From Holothuria scabra (taxonomy: Eukaryota; Echinodermata; Holothuroidea; Aspidochirotida; Holothuriidae), in assembly GCA_037179385.1 (NCBI GenBank), contig CM074187.1, forward strand, positions 6,510,001 through 6,574,000: DNA of 64,000 bases, given 5' to 3'. Positions 22,096 through 32,927 of this stretch are shown one piece after another. The stretch's first letter is position 1, and every line of letters begins with the position of its first letter. The notes beneath the pieces were generated by a model. The model was not told the origin of the DNA. It searched no databases and saw nothing but the letters and a program-made list of their open reading frames with translations. The position numbers and the translations under genes were made by a program.

Positions 22096-25000
22096 TCTAG
22101 TTTAAGTTTAGTTTCAAGCATAGAGCAAATATGTTCAGGCAATGTTCTTGTCCTTGCCTTACAATAGTCCCCTTTTATGACAGGTAGGGAATACCGTTGG
22201 CATATTCTACAATCCCCAACAGACAATACAAGGGGACCAAAATTGATCAGAAAAGTCACTAAGTAACAGTTTTGGCACAAGGTCATTGCTCTTTGTGTAC
22301 ATCTATTTTCAATACAATTATAACAGTTATTTTAAATATGTAGAGAGGAAAGCAGAAGTTGTCAAACTTGCACAATATTGTTCAAAGGAGATGAACGAGT
22401 ACTTGATGGCCTAGCTATGTCAGTCTATCTCCATCCTTCTCACCTCCTATTTACCCATGTAATTCGAAATTTGCCTGCAAGTCCATCTGGCATTAGACCT
22501 TTCAACACTGGGATAGCACCCTCTTTCTTCCAAAGGATGAACTCTCCTTATCTCCATCTTGCCTGGATTTAAACAGGACTGGTTTTTTTTTGCTCCATTC
22601 AAAAGGATTTGCACTGACCCAGTGATATTCCGTAGGAGAGTAAAATTCGTTGACCCTCCTCCTTCCGTTTTCCCATCTAGCTACATCATGTCGTATGTTG
22701 GCTAGGGACCATGATTTCAACTCAGCAAATTGTTTTTCTTTTCTGTTTTAAAATGTGAAGTGTCTGTGTCCAATGTCAAATCTGTCAGGTTTAGATACAC
22801 CTGCATACTGTACTATAAATTACACGACAAGAGCAGTTCAACATGATTTTCCTCAGTAAAGAGATAGAGTTAAAGATGGTGGGTATCTTTTCATAGTACT
22901 GATTAAATTGGCTTCTGTTCTGTCAGTTTGTGATCAATGTTCACAAATTTAATTTTACTCTTACAGGTGCAACTTTTTATGTTTTTCAGGATTCTGTTAC
23001 TCCAGCAGTTCTAGTATTGCTTAGAAGAAGAATTGTAATAGATATATTGTAGAGCTGCTTGTGATCCTTTCAATTTGTATCCAGTCACACAATATTGCAA
23101 AATACAGTAAATATGTGCATAATGACTCATTTTAATTGACTCAGTAATTTATGGTGATGTTTTCTTCATAAGGTGATTTGTGTTTGCTGCAGATTTATAC
23201 AGTATGTCATGTTCATAGAGTACTGTAGTTTTGATCTTCATGGCTACAAATATATTAGGCCTATAGCATATGAGGTGTTGTGTATTGTTTAATTTAAACT
23301 GGTCCATAGTCTGTATGGTTATCTTGTCCCTACTAAGATACACCTGTGATATTTATTCAGTAAATCCTCCCACACCTAGGGTCAAGATTTGTAGGAAGTA
23401 AACATCTTCTCAGAGGACTTTAGCCAGTATGGGTAGGAATCTGGACTATTTTATACTGGGGAGTTGCTATTTGACTTGCAACTCCTTGGCTGGTGACATA
23501 AAAATGTATATTGACAACAGAGTTTCATTGATTACAAAAGGCTTACCACTGCTCTCTGGTTGTAAAGTGCTGGTTGTTGGCACTGTACTTGTACTCTAGA
23601 TTCTTAAACCAGGGAATTCAGTGGATTTGGTGACTGTGAGCAACAAGTGAGGATTTACTGACTGCTGTTGAAGATTCCCTAACTGTTTACCATAGTACAC
23701 GTTGAAGACAGCAGCCACAATGTACAGGTAAAGTGTAAAAATGTCATTAATCCAATTCCATGGTGCTGTAATGTTTCCATTTTTCCTTGGAGCTTTTCTA
23801 GGTGTTACTATTATTCAAGAAGTAACTTCTTATTTTCACTGTAGACACTGTTTTTGTCAGGAGGGGTGATGTAAGGGGGGATTTTTCCCCTTTCCAAAAG
23901 AAGGAGGGTAATGCAGTATTTTCCTCTTGCCTTTTCATTTCCATAAAAATAAAATGATATCAGTATCTTGTTATTCTATTTAAGAGAAGGAAAAAGTTGC
24001 AGCAATGTTTGAACTTAAATTTATAAACAAATACTGTAGGCTGTAAATCTGTTCATAATACACCTTTGAAGGGCCTTGAAGCAAGCTTTTCCCCCCTGAA
24101 CCCACCCATACCATTGGCCAAGGCCATATCAATTTGAACTTGGGGTTTTGGTAGTAATAGAGCCCCCTCTTTTTAAGTTTGTGTTAGAATCCTTGATAGA
24201 CTTTAACTGGTCATGGTCACATGGTACAGTATAATGCAAACCTTTATCAGGGATTGCAATCATGGAAAGAGGAGGGAGAAATTATTGAAAGCTATTACTC
24301 CTAAATACTGCCATGAAACAAGGGCATGTTAGAATAGCTTGCTAAGTACTGTATAGGGGATGAGATTGGGCCACCAGGTTGGAGTTTCACTACCAGTGGA
24401 TCATTAGATGGGACTGTGTATCAAATAAGTTAAAAGCAATGTAGTTTGGGCCTCTAATTCACAAAACAAGGTACAGTAGCAGTTGGGTAAAATGTAATGA
24501 CAAAAGCAAAAAGCCTGAAGAGCTTTAGGTTAAAGGAATAATGTCGGCCTAATACTAAAGTACATTTGAAGGATTTGGAGCAATTAAGTATTTTGGGGAT
24601 GTTTCATTTTCAGTGGCAGTTTTATAAGTACAGGTAGTGCTGCTAGTACATCAGTCTACTGTATGAAGGCTCAACTGCACATCCAGTTGCTTGCCTCATT
24701 TCAGTGTAACAAATTTAATGAGGAAGAATTACATGATTCAATTCAATGGCAAAGAATTACTTTATGTACCATATAATGGGATGTGATATTGAACCTCACA
24801 TACTGTACATTGTACTGTACCTCCATCAATCTTGGAACACTAATGCACCAATGGAAGGGTTTACAGTACTTCATTTAATAAAGTAGCAAGCAGCGAGCCA
24901 AAGTGAATTTTATATCCTTGAATTCATTGCACAGTGGCTAAGTATATCATGAAATGGATGTAGAATCATTCCAATGGACATTTCCTGATGACTAGTTTAT

Positions 25001-25990
25001 AGTAAAATCAGGGTGATTTTTATCCTTCAAAGCAGTCATCTAAATTTGCAATTTATTCTAGAGCATAAGGTTGTAACTCAGTGACCAAAATAATGTCTGA
25101 TTCGATATACTATATAATAGTTGGACAAGTTTTCATAAAAATGCAAAATCAAACGTTTGTTTAAAAAAAGAGGTTGAAACAAAACTTTTTTTCTTTAAAA
25201 AGTGAACTTGCTGACAATATTTTGTGCAAGCATGAAAAAATGCTATGCACTCTAGACATGCAAGGATAAACAAAGTTTGGATGATATTGAGCTCCTGTCA
25301 ATTTACATCAGACTTCCTCAATTAAATTTTCTGAAGCACCACATCGTTAAATGTTACTGATATAATTTGCCACTGATCACCGTCCTGGGGGAGGGGTATA
25401 AGGACCCCCTTCCCTTTTGAAAATTTTTGCATTTCAGAAGGGGCTCACATGCAGAATGGTGCAAAGTTTGTTCAATTTTCCCGGCCAAAATTTTTCACTA
25501 ACTTAACCATTTTTGTCCATTCACCGGTAACGGTAAATCAACTTCAACATAGCACTGACTCTAATGAATGTAAACAGTGACGGTGATTTTACTTTCTTGT
25601 GAGAACAAATAGGACGTTATTATATCCTGGTCTGTATGTGAAGTCAGTCTGTGGGAAGAACTAGATTTATGTACAGTACCTTTTTTTTGAGACAGAAAAA
25701 TTCTTGTCAGAAAAGTTATGAAAAGTTATAATTTTATCCTCCCAGTTTTATTTGGGGCACTCAAAACCACATGGTGCGCCACAAGTGGAGCATGTGCAGC
25801 TAATAGGAAGCTGCATTTACATCTGTCTTGTTGCTCTGTATGCTTTTGTAGGAGGTCATCAAGGTTGTTTTTTCTGTACCTACTGTATCATATTTACAAT
25901 ATTTATAACCACTGGGACTCTTTTTGTATGTTTTTATTTTTTTTAAAAAAAAAAGAGTCGAAGTTCTGTTTATACAGTGAACTTTTCAGT
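22096..25990. other. PIP5K1 intron, second quarter: mostly unrecognised
   Basis: Contains the 3' end of the repeat shared with 19310-19425 (about 22090-22225). A segment at 22430-22500 (CACCTCCTATTTACCCATGTAA, TGCCTGCAA) resembles the start of the retroposon at 56378. No exon fitting the PIP5K1 frame, no ORF with recognisable features, no clear transposon termini. Confidence 0.4.
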
Positions 25991-25992
25991 TT

Positions 25993-27106
25993 TTGGTTTC
26001 GATGATAAGAGAAACCAATGCATTCATGATGGCGTGCGTGTGTATGTATGTATGTATGTGTGTGTGCGTGTGTGTGTGTGTATGTGTGTGTGTTTGTGAC
26101 ACTTTGCTTGTTAACACGATATCTCAAGACAGGAATGTCTGACAGTTTTCAAACTTGGTACATAGATGCACCATATTGAGAGGAAGAACCCTATTGTTTT
26201 TGGTGGAGGTCAAAGGTCTTTTGGGGTCACCAGGGGTCAAAGTCTGAAAACCTTGTTATCGTGATATCTCAAGGTAGGAAACTTGGATAGATTTCATATT
26301 TGGTATGTGGATACGTTATAGTCAGAAGATGGCCCCTATCGTTTTTGGCAGAGGTCAAAGGTCATCTGGGGTCACCGGGGGTCAAAGTTTGAAAATCTCA
26401 TTAACACGATATCTCAAGTTTGGAAGCTTGGATAGATTTCATATTTGGTATGTGGATGCGTTATGGTCAGGAGATGGTCAGTATTGTTTTTGGTGGAGGT
26501 CAAAGGTCATCTGGGGTCACCAGGGGTCAAAGTCTGAAAACCTTGTTATCGTGATATCTCAAGGTAGGAAACTTGGATAGATTTCATGTGTGGTATGTAT
26601 ATGCTTTATAGTCAGAAGATGGTCCCTATTGTTTTTGGCAGAGGTCAAAGGTCATCTGGGGTCACCGGGGGGTCAAAGTCTCAAAATCTCGTTAACACAA
26701 TATCTCAAGGTAGGAAACTTGGATAGATTTCATATTTGGTATGTAAATGCATTAAAGTCAGTAGATGGTCCCTATTGTTTTTGGTGGAGGTCAAAGGTCA
26801 TCTGGGGTCACAGGGGTTCAAAGTCTGAAAATCTCGTTAACACAATATCTCAAGTTTGGAAGCTTGGGTATATTTAGTATGTAGATGCCTTATGGTCAGG
26901 AGATAGTGCCTATTGTTTTTGGTGGAGGTCAAAGGTCATCTGGGGTCACAAGGGGTCAAAGTCTGAAAACCTTGTTAAGGCAATATCTCAAGGTAGGAAA
27001 CTTGGATAAATTTCATTTTGAATGAGAAGATAATGGTGCATGATAGCAGTCTTTGAAACGGAACATTTATGTATCATCGAAACCTCAATGCAGTTTTGCA
27101 TTCTGG
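25993..27106. mobile_element. Tandem-repeat element B (HINE/pearl-like, non-autonomous)
   Basis: Second, shorter copy of the element type at 20206. It begins TTGGTTTCGATGATAAGAGA. The 13-base word GGTTTCGATGATA near its left end reappears inverted (TATCATCGAAACC, 27072-27084) near its right end, forming subterminal inverted repeats. A GT/GTAT microsatellite (26032-26095) precedes six 145-bp units. The 3' end has the hairpin AATGCA-GTTT-TGCATT directly followed by CTGG. Non-coding. Confidence 0.7.
26096..27030 (+). repeat. 145-bp tandem array, about six units
   Basis: Same unit as 20366-21900: CCTTGTTATCGTGATATCTC at 26251 recurs 290 bp later at 26541, i.e. two units. Perfect AGGTCAAAGGTCA occurs at 26352, 26497, 26642, 26788 and 26926; 26207 has a one-base change. 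Each is followed by TCTG-GGGTCA-N4-GGGTCA. The last unit is about 7 bp shorter. Confidence 0.95.
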
Positions 27107-28701
27107 TTACACTGTAGGTATCCTTCATGATATGTCCATATTATTGTTCTTCTGTGTTGCCTAGGGAACAAGAATATGATTTTTCCATGGACAGGTATTT
27201 GCTTCTAATAAAAGATGCCTGGAGCTCCATCAATTAGGAAGTATTTTAATTTCTTGAGGGTGCCATTAGTGGATATTTGAACTGATTTACCATGTTTTAA
27301 TGAGGATAAAAATTGGATCAGGTTACCCTCACAAAGAAGGATATTGTGTCAGAATTTCTGCTTTGAGATTTGCCACAAATCTTTTACATCCTGGTGAATG
27401 TATTACTGTGAAAATTAATATCCTGGAGAAGTGTCAGTTAGATATAGTATTATTAATATTATTTGGAATGGTTGAGTTGACCAGTATTGGAAACAGGTCT
27501 TAAACATGATCAGAGAGAAATGTGACTTTATGCCTCTCACTATATTGTAGGTTGTACTGTCCTGAGCAGCATTGAAAGCTATAGATTGCTGAAATGATAC
27601 TTCTTGCTGTGTCTGGTTGAATTGGTGTAGTACACTGTTATTTAAGTCAAGGAAGGACCAAGGAATCCGTTACCCAACTCTGGGGAGATTTGCAATTTTG
27701 TGTGTACAAGTACAACGCTGCCTGTCTGGTGGTTGTGTACACTATAACCCCCTGCATCAAATACCCTTATTGCGCTAGTACAGTGCAGCAACTTTCACAA
27801 TAATTTTCACCGGGCTAAAACAAACTCCTATTGGCCTTCCACAGTTTGTTCACAGAAAGCCAGAGTTGCTATTTCCTCCAAAAATGATTTCGAGCACTAG
27901 TACTAGACATGAGAAACACATGCAATGAAAAGAAAAGACACTTGACCTCAAGTAGTGGGGTTTGAAAGTGTTCTTTCTAAAATAATGCCCAGATTATCTA
28001 TATTGCATTAGCTCTATCATATTTGAGCAGAGTAGTACTCAAGTCATGCAGAAACAGCTTCATGTAATGAAAAGTACATTGCTGTGTCAAAGAAACTAAT
28101 TTTCTTTTCTGCACTATTGTTTTTTCCTCTACAGTTAAAATCTATGCCCAGTCAAACTAAATCTGTGTTGACCCAGTCCTAGCCTTAATTATTGGTTGTA
28201 TCAAATATTGGGTACAGTAGGTAGGAAAAGTTTGTCACAAGATATGTTGTACTTCAGGGTTTTAGTACTGTACGTGTATGCCATGTGATTAGCCATTGCA
28301 TCAAAGCAGTGCTATTAAGTCACAGTTCTTAATTAGTAAGTATCCATGGCATAAAGACATAGAGTTGATGCCGTTGGTTGATACTGTTGATAAAAGTATG
28401 AAACATCAATAAATGCATTAATCCTACTAGCAGGTAGGTAAAGTATTACCGCTGTGTAAAATTTTTAAATTTAATGGTATTACCTCTGTCAATTTGCAAA
28501 TAAATGTCATGTTTGCATATCATCAACTTTTCAAAGTTTGTCTCCTTTCTGCATTTTATGGTTAGAATGTGTAATGAAAATTGTACACTATTAGCCCTTA
28601 TGCAGTTATGAGCCAAAGATTTCTTAGTTTCAACAAAATTTACAGTGTATTCTATCAGTGTCAATACCTTCAAAGTTTTTTTTTGTTTTGCAAGTCAAAT
28701 A
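27107..28701. other. PIP5K1 intron stretch, nothing recognised
   Basis: No supported feature was found. The higher-than-average density of short ORFs is not accompanied by motifs or splice-consistent boundaries. Confidence 0.4.
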
Positions 28702-28753
28702 GATGCCAGTAATTAATATGCTGATGAGATGCCAGTAATTAATATGCTGATGA
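28702..28753 (+). repeat. Exact 26-bp tandem duplication
   Basis: GATGCCAGTAATTAATATGC and six more bases (28702-28727) are repeated without change at 28728-28753. The second copy forms part of the left arm of the hairpin at 28738-28809. Confidence 0.9.
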
Positions 28754-28809
28754 TATTGCTTATATCAATTATATACAATTAATATAAGCAATTTCATCAG
28801 GATATTAAT
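28738..28809. repeat. 33-bp stem hairpin (inverted repeat)
   Basis: The left arm 28738-28770 pairs with the right arm 28777-28809 at 30 of 33 positions, with a 6-base loop (ATATAC). It is very AT-rich. Probably a small MITE or replication-slippage palindrome; a hairpin RNA is possible but unsupported. Confidence 0.85.
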
Positions 28810-29410
28810 ACATTAGTAAAAATTTGCATGTGTTGCCTAGAAAAGGTGATTGTCCTATTGGATATGCACATCACATGAAAACTGAAACTTGCATGTTCGT
28901 TCCAGGGATGTACCATACTAATTACATAGCAGCATGTCCTCTGAGCTGACAATCATCAAGGGAATGCTGTCAATGCATACAATCTTATGCAACAATGGTG
29001 ATACATTCTGCAAGTGCTAAGTGCATGTAATCAAGAGACTGAAATCATGTGACATCACAGGAAGTGCTCCCAGAAGGAGCAAGTTTGCATCAGGACAAGC
29101 TTCATCAACGCAACTTCAGGTGGCTGTTTGGATTGTGGTACGTTTCATGTGTCAGCTAGTCTGGTATGCATAGTACCAAACATGGGAAATCTAATCTATG
29201 CAGACAGTTTGCTTCAATGTCTGCTGTCTAAAATGGTGTCATGTGACATTCATGTTCCAAAGACTTGGAGAAAAATAAGTCAAAAAGGCCTACTGTGTAA
29301 TCGCAGAGTTAATACATTATATTCAGATATTAATTCTCTGGGGCAATGATCCTATTTTAACTTGCTTGAATACCATGATCTTACTATAACCCTTTGTTTT
29401 ACCTCTACAG

Positions 29411-29509
29411 ATGACAGATGGTGCAGAGGCTAGTAGAACTTCAAGCAGTAAGCAGAAAAAGCTTGGCCATAGAGGTGTGGATAACCATGGCAACACTATA
29501 TATAAAAAG
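29411..29509 (+). CDS. PIP5K1: PIP5K1 coding exon (KKLGHRGVD region)
   Basis: A 99-bp exon between acceptor TTTACCTCTACAG and donor GTATAAG, with 33 codons in phase 0 at both ends. It encodes a Ser/Thr/Lys-rich stretch and then KKLGHRGVDNHGNTIYKK. From family knowledge, type I PIP5Ks have K-K-(L/I)-G-H-R-(G/S)-V-D...E/N-T-x-Y-K-K exactly here, just before the exon starting T-x-S...; PIP5K1C is the closest from memory. The exon begins with an in-frame ATG directly after the acceptor. It could serve as an internal start in some transcripts, but the frame also joins the upstream 44-bp exon. The enzyme makes PI(4,5)P2 at the plasma membrane from PI4P. Confidence 0.9.
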
Positions 29510-29681
29510 GTATAAGACTTTGCTGCAATAAGTATACTTTATAAAATAAACAATTTACTTTTCTGCAGATGTGGTTTTCATTCATGGATATAATAGCTTT
29601 ATCCCCTAAATAAACGAGGCGATGCAACACTTATGGAAGTTTGATGGTTTGAATAAATTTAAGAAAGTTTCAGATCACATA

Positions 29682-31384
29682 CCGTATATTCTGTAATAAA
29701 CGCTCCCCCTCTAATAAACGCCCCCCCTCAAAATTTTTAACAACTGCGTAGGCCAAGGCCTCCCGCACTACAGGCCCAAACCACAGATAAAACTAGTGTT
29801 TGACCGGTAATGCATAATCATCATTTAATTTAACAATCGACCCGATGCCGATAACCGATTATTAGAAAGAGGGAAGACACGTGTTTGTCCCTAAAGTACG
29901 CGCCCCTTGCTTTGTTCATATCGTTCAAGTTGGAAAATATTGGGAATAGTTCCGTTTGTTTTGCGAATGGAATATCATTTTTGTAGGCCTGACATTTTCT
30001 TTTCAAAAGTGGAGATATAAACCAGTCGTTGATACAGTAGGATTGTTTTCAGTCGATGTCACATACCCTTTGATAATTTAGCTCTTAGGCAAACATCATG
30101 CTCTGTTTAGTTTTCATCCCCCAATCATGTCGGAACATTTGCAGTATTTTACTGTACTGGGTTGTAGTTGCGTTAATGTACTGTAGAATCCCGCTTTAAT
30201 GAGGCCATGAAGAAATACGCAATCATAATAATCTTAGCGGTTCTGGGGCAGCAAAACAATTGCACCCGATTAACGTATCCTATGGTTCCTTACGGATATA
30301 AATATCCCCTTAAATTTTTAGCAGTTTTTGTCCAAAACTTATGTCTTGTTTGAAAATAATCTGCAATTGAAATGCACGCAAGTGAGATCCCCGAAAAATC
30401 CAAGTACGCAGAGATTTGTGATGTCGTTTCTTGTTGAATTTAGCACGGGGCTCGCCCGGCTGCGCTAGCCGGTTATATCAGCATAGGAAATGTGATCGTC
30501 GTAACACATAAAAACTCAATAGAAAAATTCGTCTCGAGGCTTAGTATTTTTACACACTAAATCACATAGGCGATGGCGCGAGTTGTGATTGGCTGGCTAG
30601 AATCATCGCATTTGAACCAATCACGATGCTGGGGCAATTTAAATTTTGCAATGGATCGTATGCATATGATGTCACCGAGCAAAACATGATGCCTTGTTTG
30701 GCGGTAAAAACGGACACGCACATAAGTGCGTGGGCGATGAAGTAGCCTGCATGAGACCACGTGCATCACTGTTTTCGTTGGCGATGACGTTTACATTTCA
30801 TAAGTCCTACTGCAAATAACATTACGGAAGGAATGCGAGAAATGGCTTAATTTATGCAGGATAATAACCACCGAACTTCCAAAGATTCTAGGTGCTACGT
30901 GTACAAAACGTGCACAGATATACATGGTAAGCTTTGGGACTTGGAAATACAGCCAAACACTGCAGCTCGGATAGTTTGTACTTGTGCTTTTGTACAGAAC
31001 AAATTGCACAGCAACTTACGCGGCACTTTTTCCAGACTGCAAGGAATACAATTCCACGTTATACTACATTGTTATGGGGAAAATAACCAACGACCGCGCT
31101 CATGGCAGGGGTATAATTTATATGTTTGTGCTTATCAATGCATTCCGTTTTGGCGGGAAGGATTGAGTACGGTATTTACAGGAATTTTAACGAAATTAAG
31201 AGCAAGTTTCAAGTATATTTGTGCCCTTTTTTCAGTTTACAAATAATCGGTGGTAATGATGGGTTGAATGGCAGAATTTTACCGATGCCAATTAGTTAAT
31301 TTTTTATTCCAATATACCCTCAAATAAACGCCCCCCTTTTCAAAAATGTAACGCCCCCGGGGGCGTTTATTACAGAATATACGG
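29682..31384. mobile_element. TA-flanked element with CCGTATATTCTG termini, carrying a nested insert
   Basis: The first 22 bases (CCGTATATTCTGTAATAAAC and GC) are identical to the reverse complement of the last 22. TA dinucleotides flank both ends (29680-29681, 31385-31386), as for Tc1/mariner-type insertions. Both arms also carry AATAAACGCCCCC motifs, and the right arm contains the palindrome AACGCCCCCGGGGGCGTT. The centre (about 29799-31289) is a different, hAT-like insert. A shorter relative without the insert is at 50348-50793. Confidence 0.8.
29799..31289. mobile_element. hAT-like non-autonomous element nested in the TA element
   Basis: The core (about 30100-30870) matches the interior of the hAT-like element at 50898-52829 (about 51640-52330) over some 700 bp. 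Shared words include TTAGCGGTTCTGG, TCCGATCCCCGAAAAA-type sequence, GCAGAGATTTGTGATG, TTTAGCACGGGGCT and TGATGTCACCGAGCAAAACA. Ends TTTGACCGGTAA / TTACCGATGCC look like a decayed inverted repeat. Flanks AACTAGTG and AATTAGTT agree at 6 of 8 positions, a possible old 8-bp duplication. No transposase ORF; the 130-codon ORF at 30854-31246 shows no known motif. Confidence 0.5.
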
Positions 31385-31386
31385 TA

Positions 31387-31767
31387 GTCTATTTTTCTCA
31401 TCCTGACCTTCTATGCATTCCCCTAATGCCTAACAATACCCATGTGGCAGACACTTGACAAATATAAGAAAGTTTCACACCACATGCTGTATTATTATTT
31501 ATCACACAATTAATCAATATTTTTTTTTTTCTGTAATGTTAAAATTATGGTTCTGCTTTGATTCAAATTATTGAAAAATTTTTATCTACTTCCTTGTACT
31601 TATAAATATTGGGTTAAAAACAGGAAATTTTTTGCTCAAAAATAAAGACAATATTTCATTCAAATGTCAGGGCTTCCATGCGGTCGGGAATTCGGGAAAA
31701 GTCAGGAAGAGGTTGGGAAAATGAAAAGGGGGTTTTCAAGGCCTGGAAAGTCCATGAATTTGCTTAC
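31387..31767. other. PIP5K1 intron, nothing recognised
   Basis: AT-rich, with a T run at about 31520; no feature supported. Confidence 0.4.
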
Positions 31768-31881
31768 CAGGGGGCCGTTCCACAAAGAGTTACGCACAAT
31801 CTTAACTTTGATTCACCATACTTAAGCCAACAGGAAATCATACTTAAGATCGTGCGTAACTCTTTGTGGAACGGGCCCCAG
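31768..31881. mobile_element. 114-bp hairpin MITE
   Basis: The 36-base arms 31770-31805 and 31844-31879 are complementary at 34 positions (GTTCCACAAAGAGTTACGCA is identical in both). They are separated by 38 bases that can pair partly again (CTTAACTT...ACTTAAG). Non-coding. GGGGCCCGTTCCACAAAG-type ends are typical of short palindromic MITEs; superfamily not assigned. A 129-codon ORF crossing it is accidental. Confidence 0.85.
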
Positions 31882-32139
31882 GTCTGGAAATTTTCTTCCA
31901 TAAGTTGTTTCTGTTTTTCTTGGATTAAAAAGATAGTATATATACAGTGCAAGGCCACAAATTTTGAACATCACAAATCACAAAATCACTCATATAACAT
32001 TCAGAATTCCATGAAATTCTGTTCCAAGGAAAGCCAAATTCCAGAATTTGGGGTTTTGATAACATAGTAGTCTTTTATGCATTTGCAACCTAGCCTAAAA
32101 CGCTGTTGCATTGGCAAATGTCAAGCCTAACCCAAGAAA

Positions 32140-32910
32140 ATTTTGCCGATTTTCGGTAAGTTTCGCATTTTTGGAGCGTAACTCGGAATGGTTTCGATAA
32201 TTTTAGGGGTGAATTGCCACCATTTCACATGGCAAAACATCTGTGTATCCCTTTGATAAAGGCGTGCATTCATTTTACATGGTTTTGGAGAGTATACTTG
32301 AGCTCTAGTTTTAAAACTTACATGTATTTTGAGCTGTATATTTTTTTAGCTCATACCAGCAAAACAGTTGCTTCTCATCTTACAGATTCTCTTGTGCAAT
32401 GTTGATGGTTTGTCATAATGATACTCAGTAGTAATGTACCATATACCATGAAGGCATACACAGATATTTTGGATCCAAGACCCAAGATGTACCGTTTGGG
32501 CCATTTCGTGAAAGATTGCAAAATGATTAGTCCCTCCTCCAGTTATTGTTTAACAGAGATGAGGGCTAGTCATAATGATGCTTGGTTGGTGATTTGTTTA
32601 TCATTTTCTGGAAGCATTGGTCCAGGGTTCCCAAGTGGGTCATTTGGCCCTTTATATGAAATTCTGCTCATTGCATACTTCTACAGGTTGCCTACAACAA
32701 CATTGATAGTTCTTAACAGTCATGATACTCGAATATAGTGGTACCTTCAGGGTGTTCAGAAATTGGTGACCAAGGCCCAAGATGGACCACAGGGTCCATT
32801 TTGTGAAATATTACAAAGGGTTTTAGCTTTTACTCAAGCTAATGTTAAACAGAGGAAATGGCCTTTTGTAATGATGCTTGGTCAGTGATCTGTTCTGATA
32901 AAACAGCTCA
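32140..32910 (+). repeat. Degenerate tandem repeat with CCAAGACCCAAGATG units
   Basis: Two diverged units about 300 bp apart share CCAAG(A/G)CCCAAGATG, (C/T)CATTT(C/T)GTGAAA, GTTTAACAGAG/GTTAAACAGAG, TAATGATGCTTGGT and GTGATYTG (around 32475-32600 and 32768-32900). A preceding segment with GAGCGTAACTCGGAATGG may be a third, poorer piece. Non-coding; the apparent ORFs are not supported. Confidence 0.5.
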
Positions 32911-32927
32911 GCATTGCGTGATATATG

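Noticed and set aside
26305..26877. Repetitive ORFs of 91 and 95 codons with similar peptides
   Set aside because: They follow the 145-bp satellite (not a multiple of three), so the frame changes between units; not a repeat protein.
30854..31246. 130-codon ORF
   Set aside because: Lies in the hAT-like core; not conserved as a frame in the 50898 copy and without motif.
31678..32067. 129-codon ORF
   Set aside because: Runs through the palindromic MITE at 31768-31881; composition typical of non-coding sequence.
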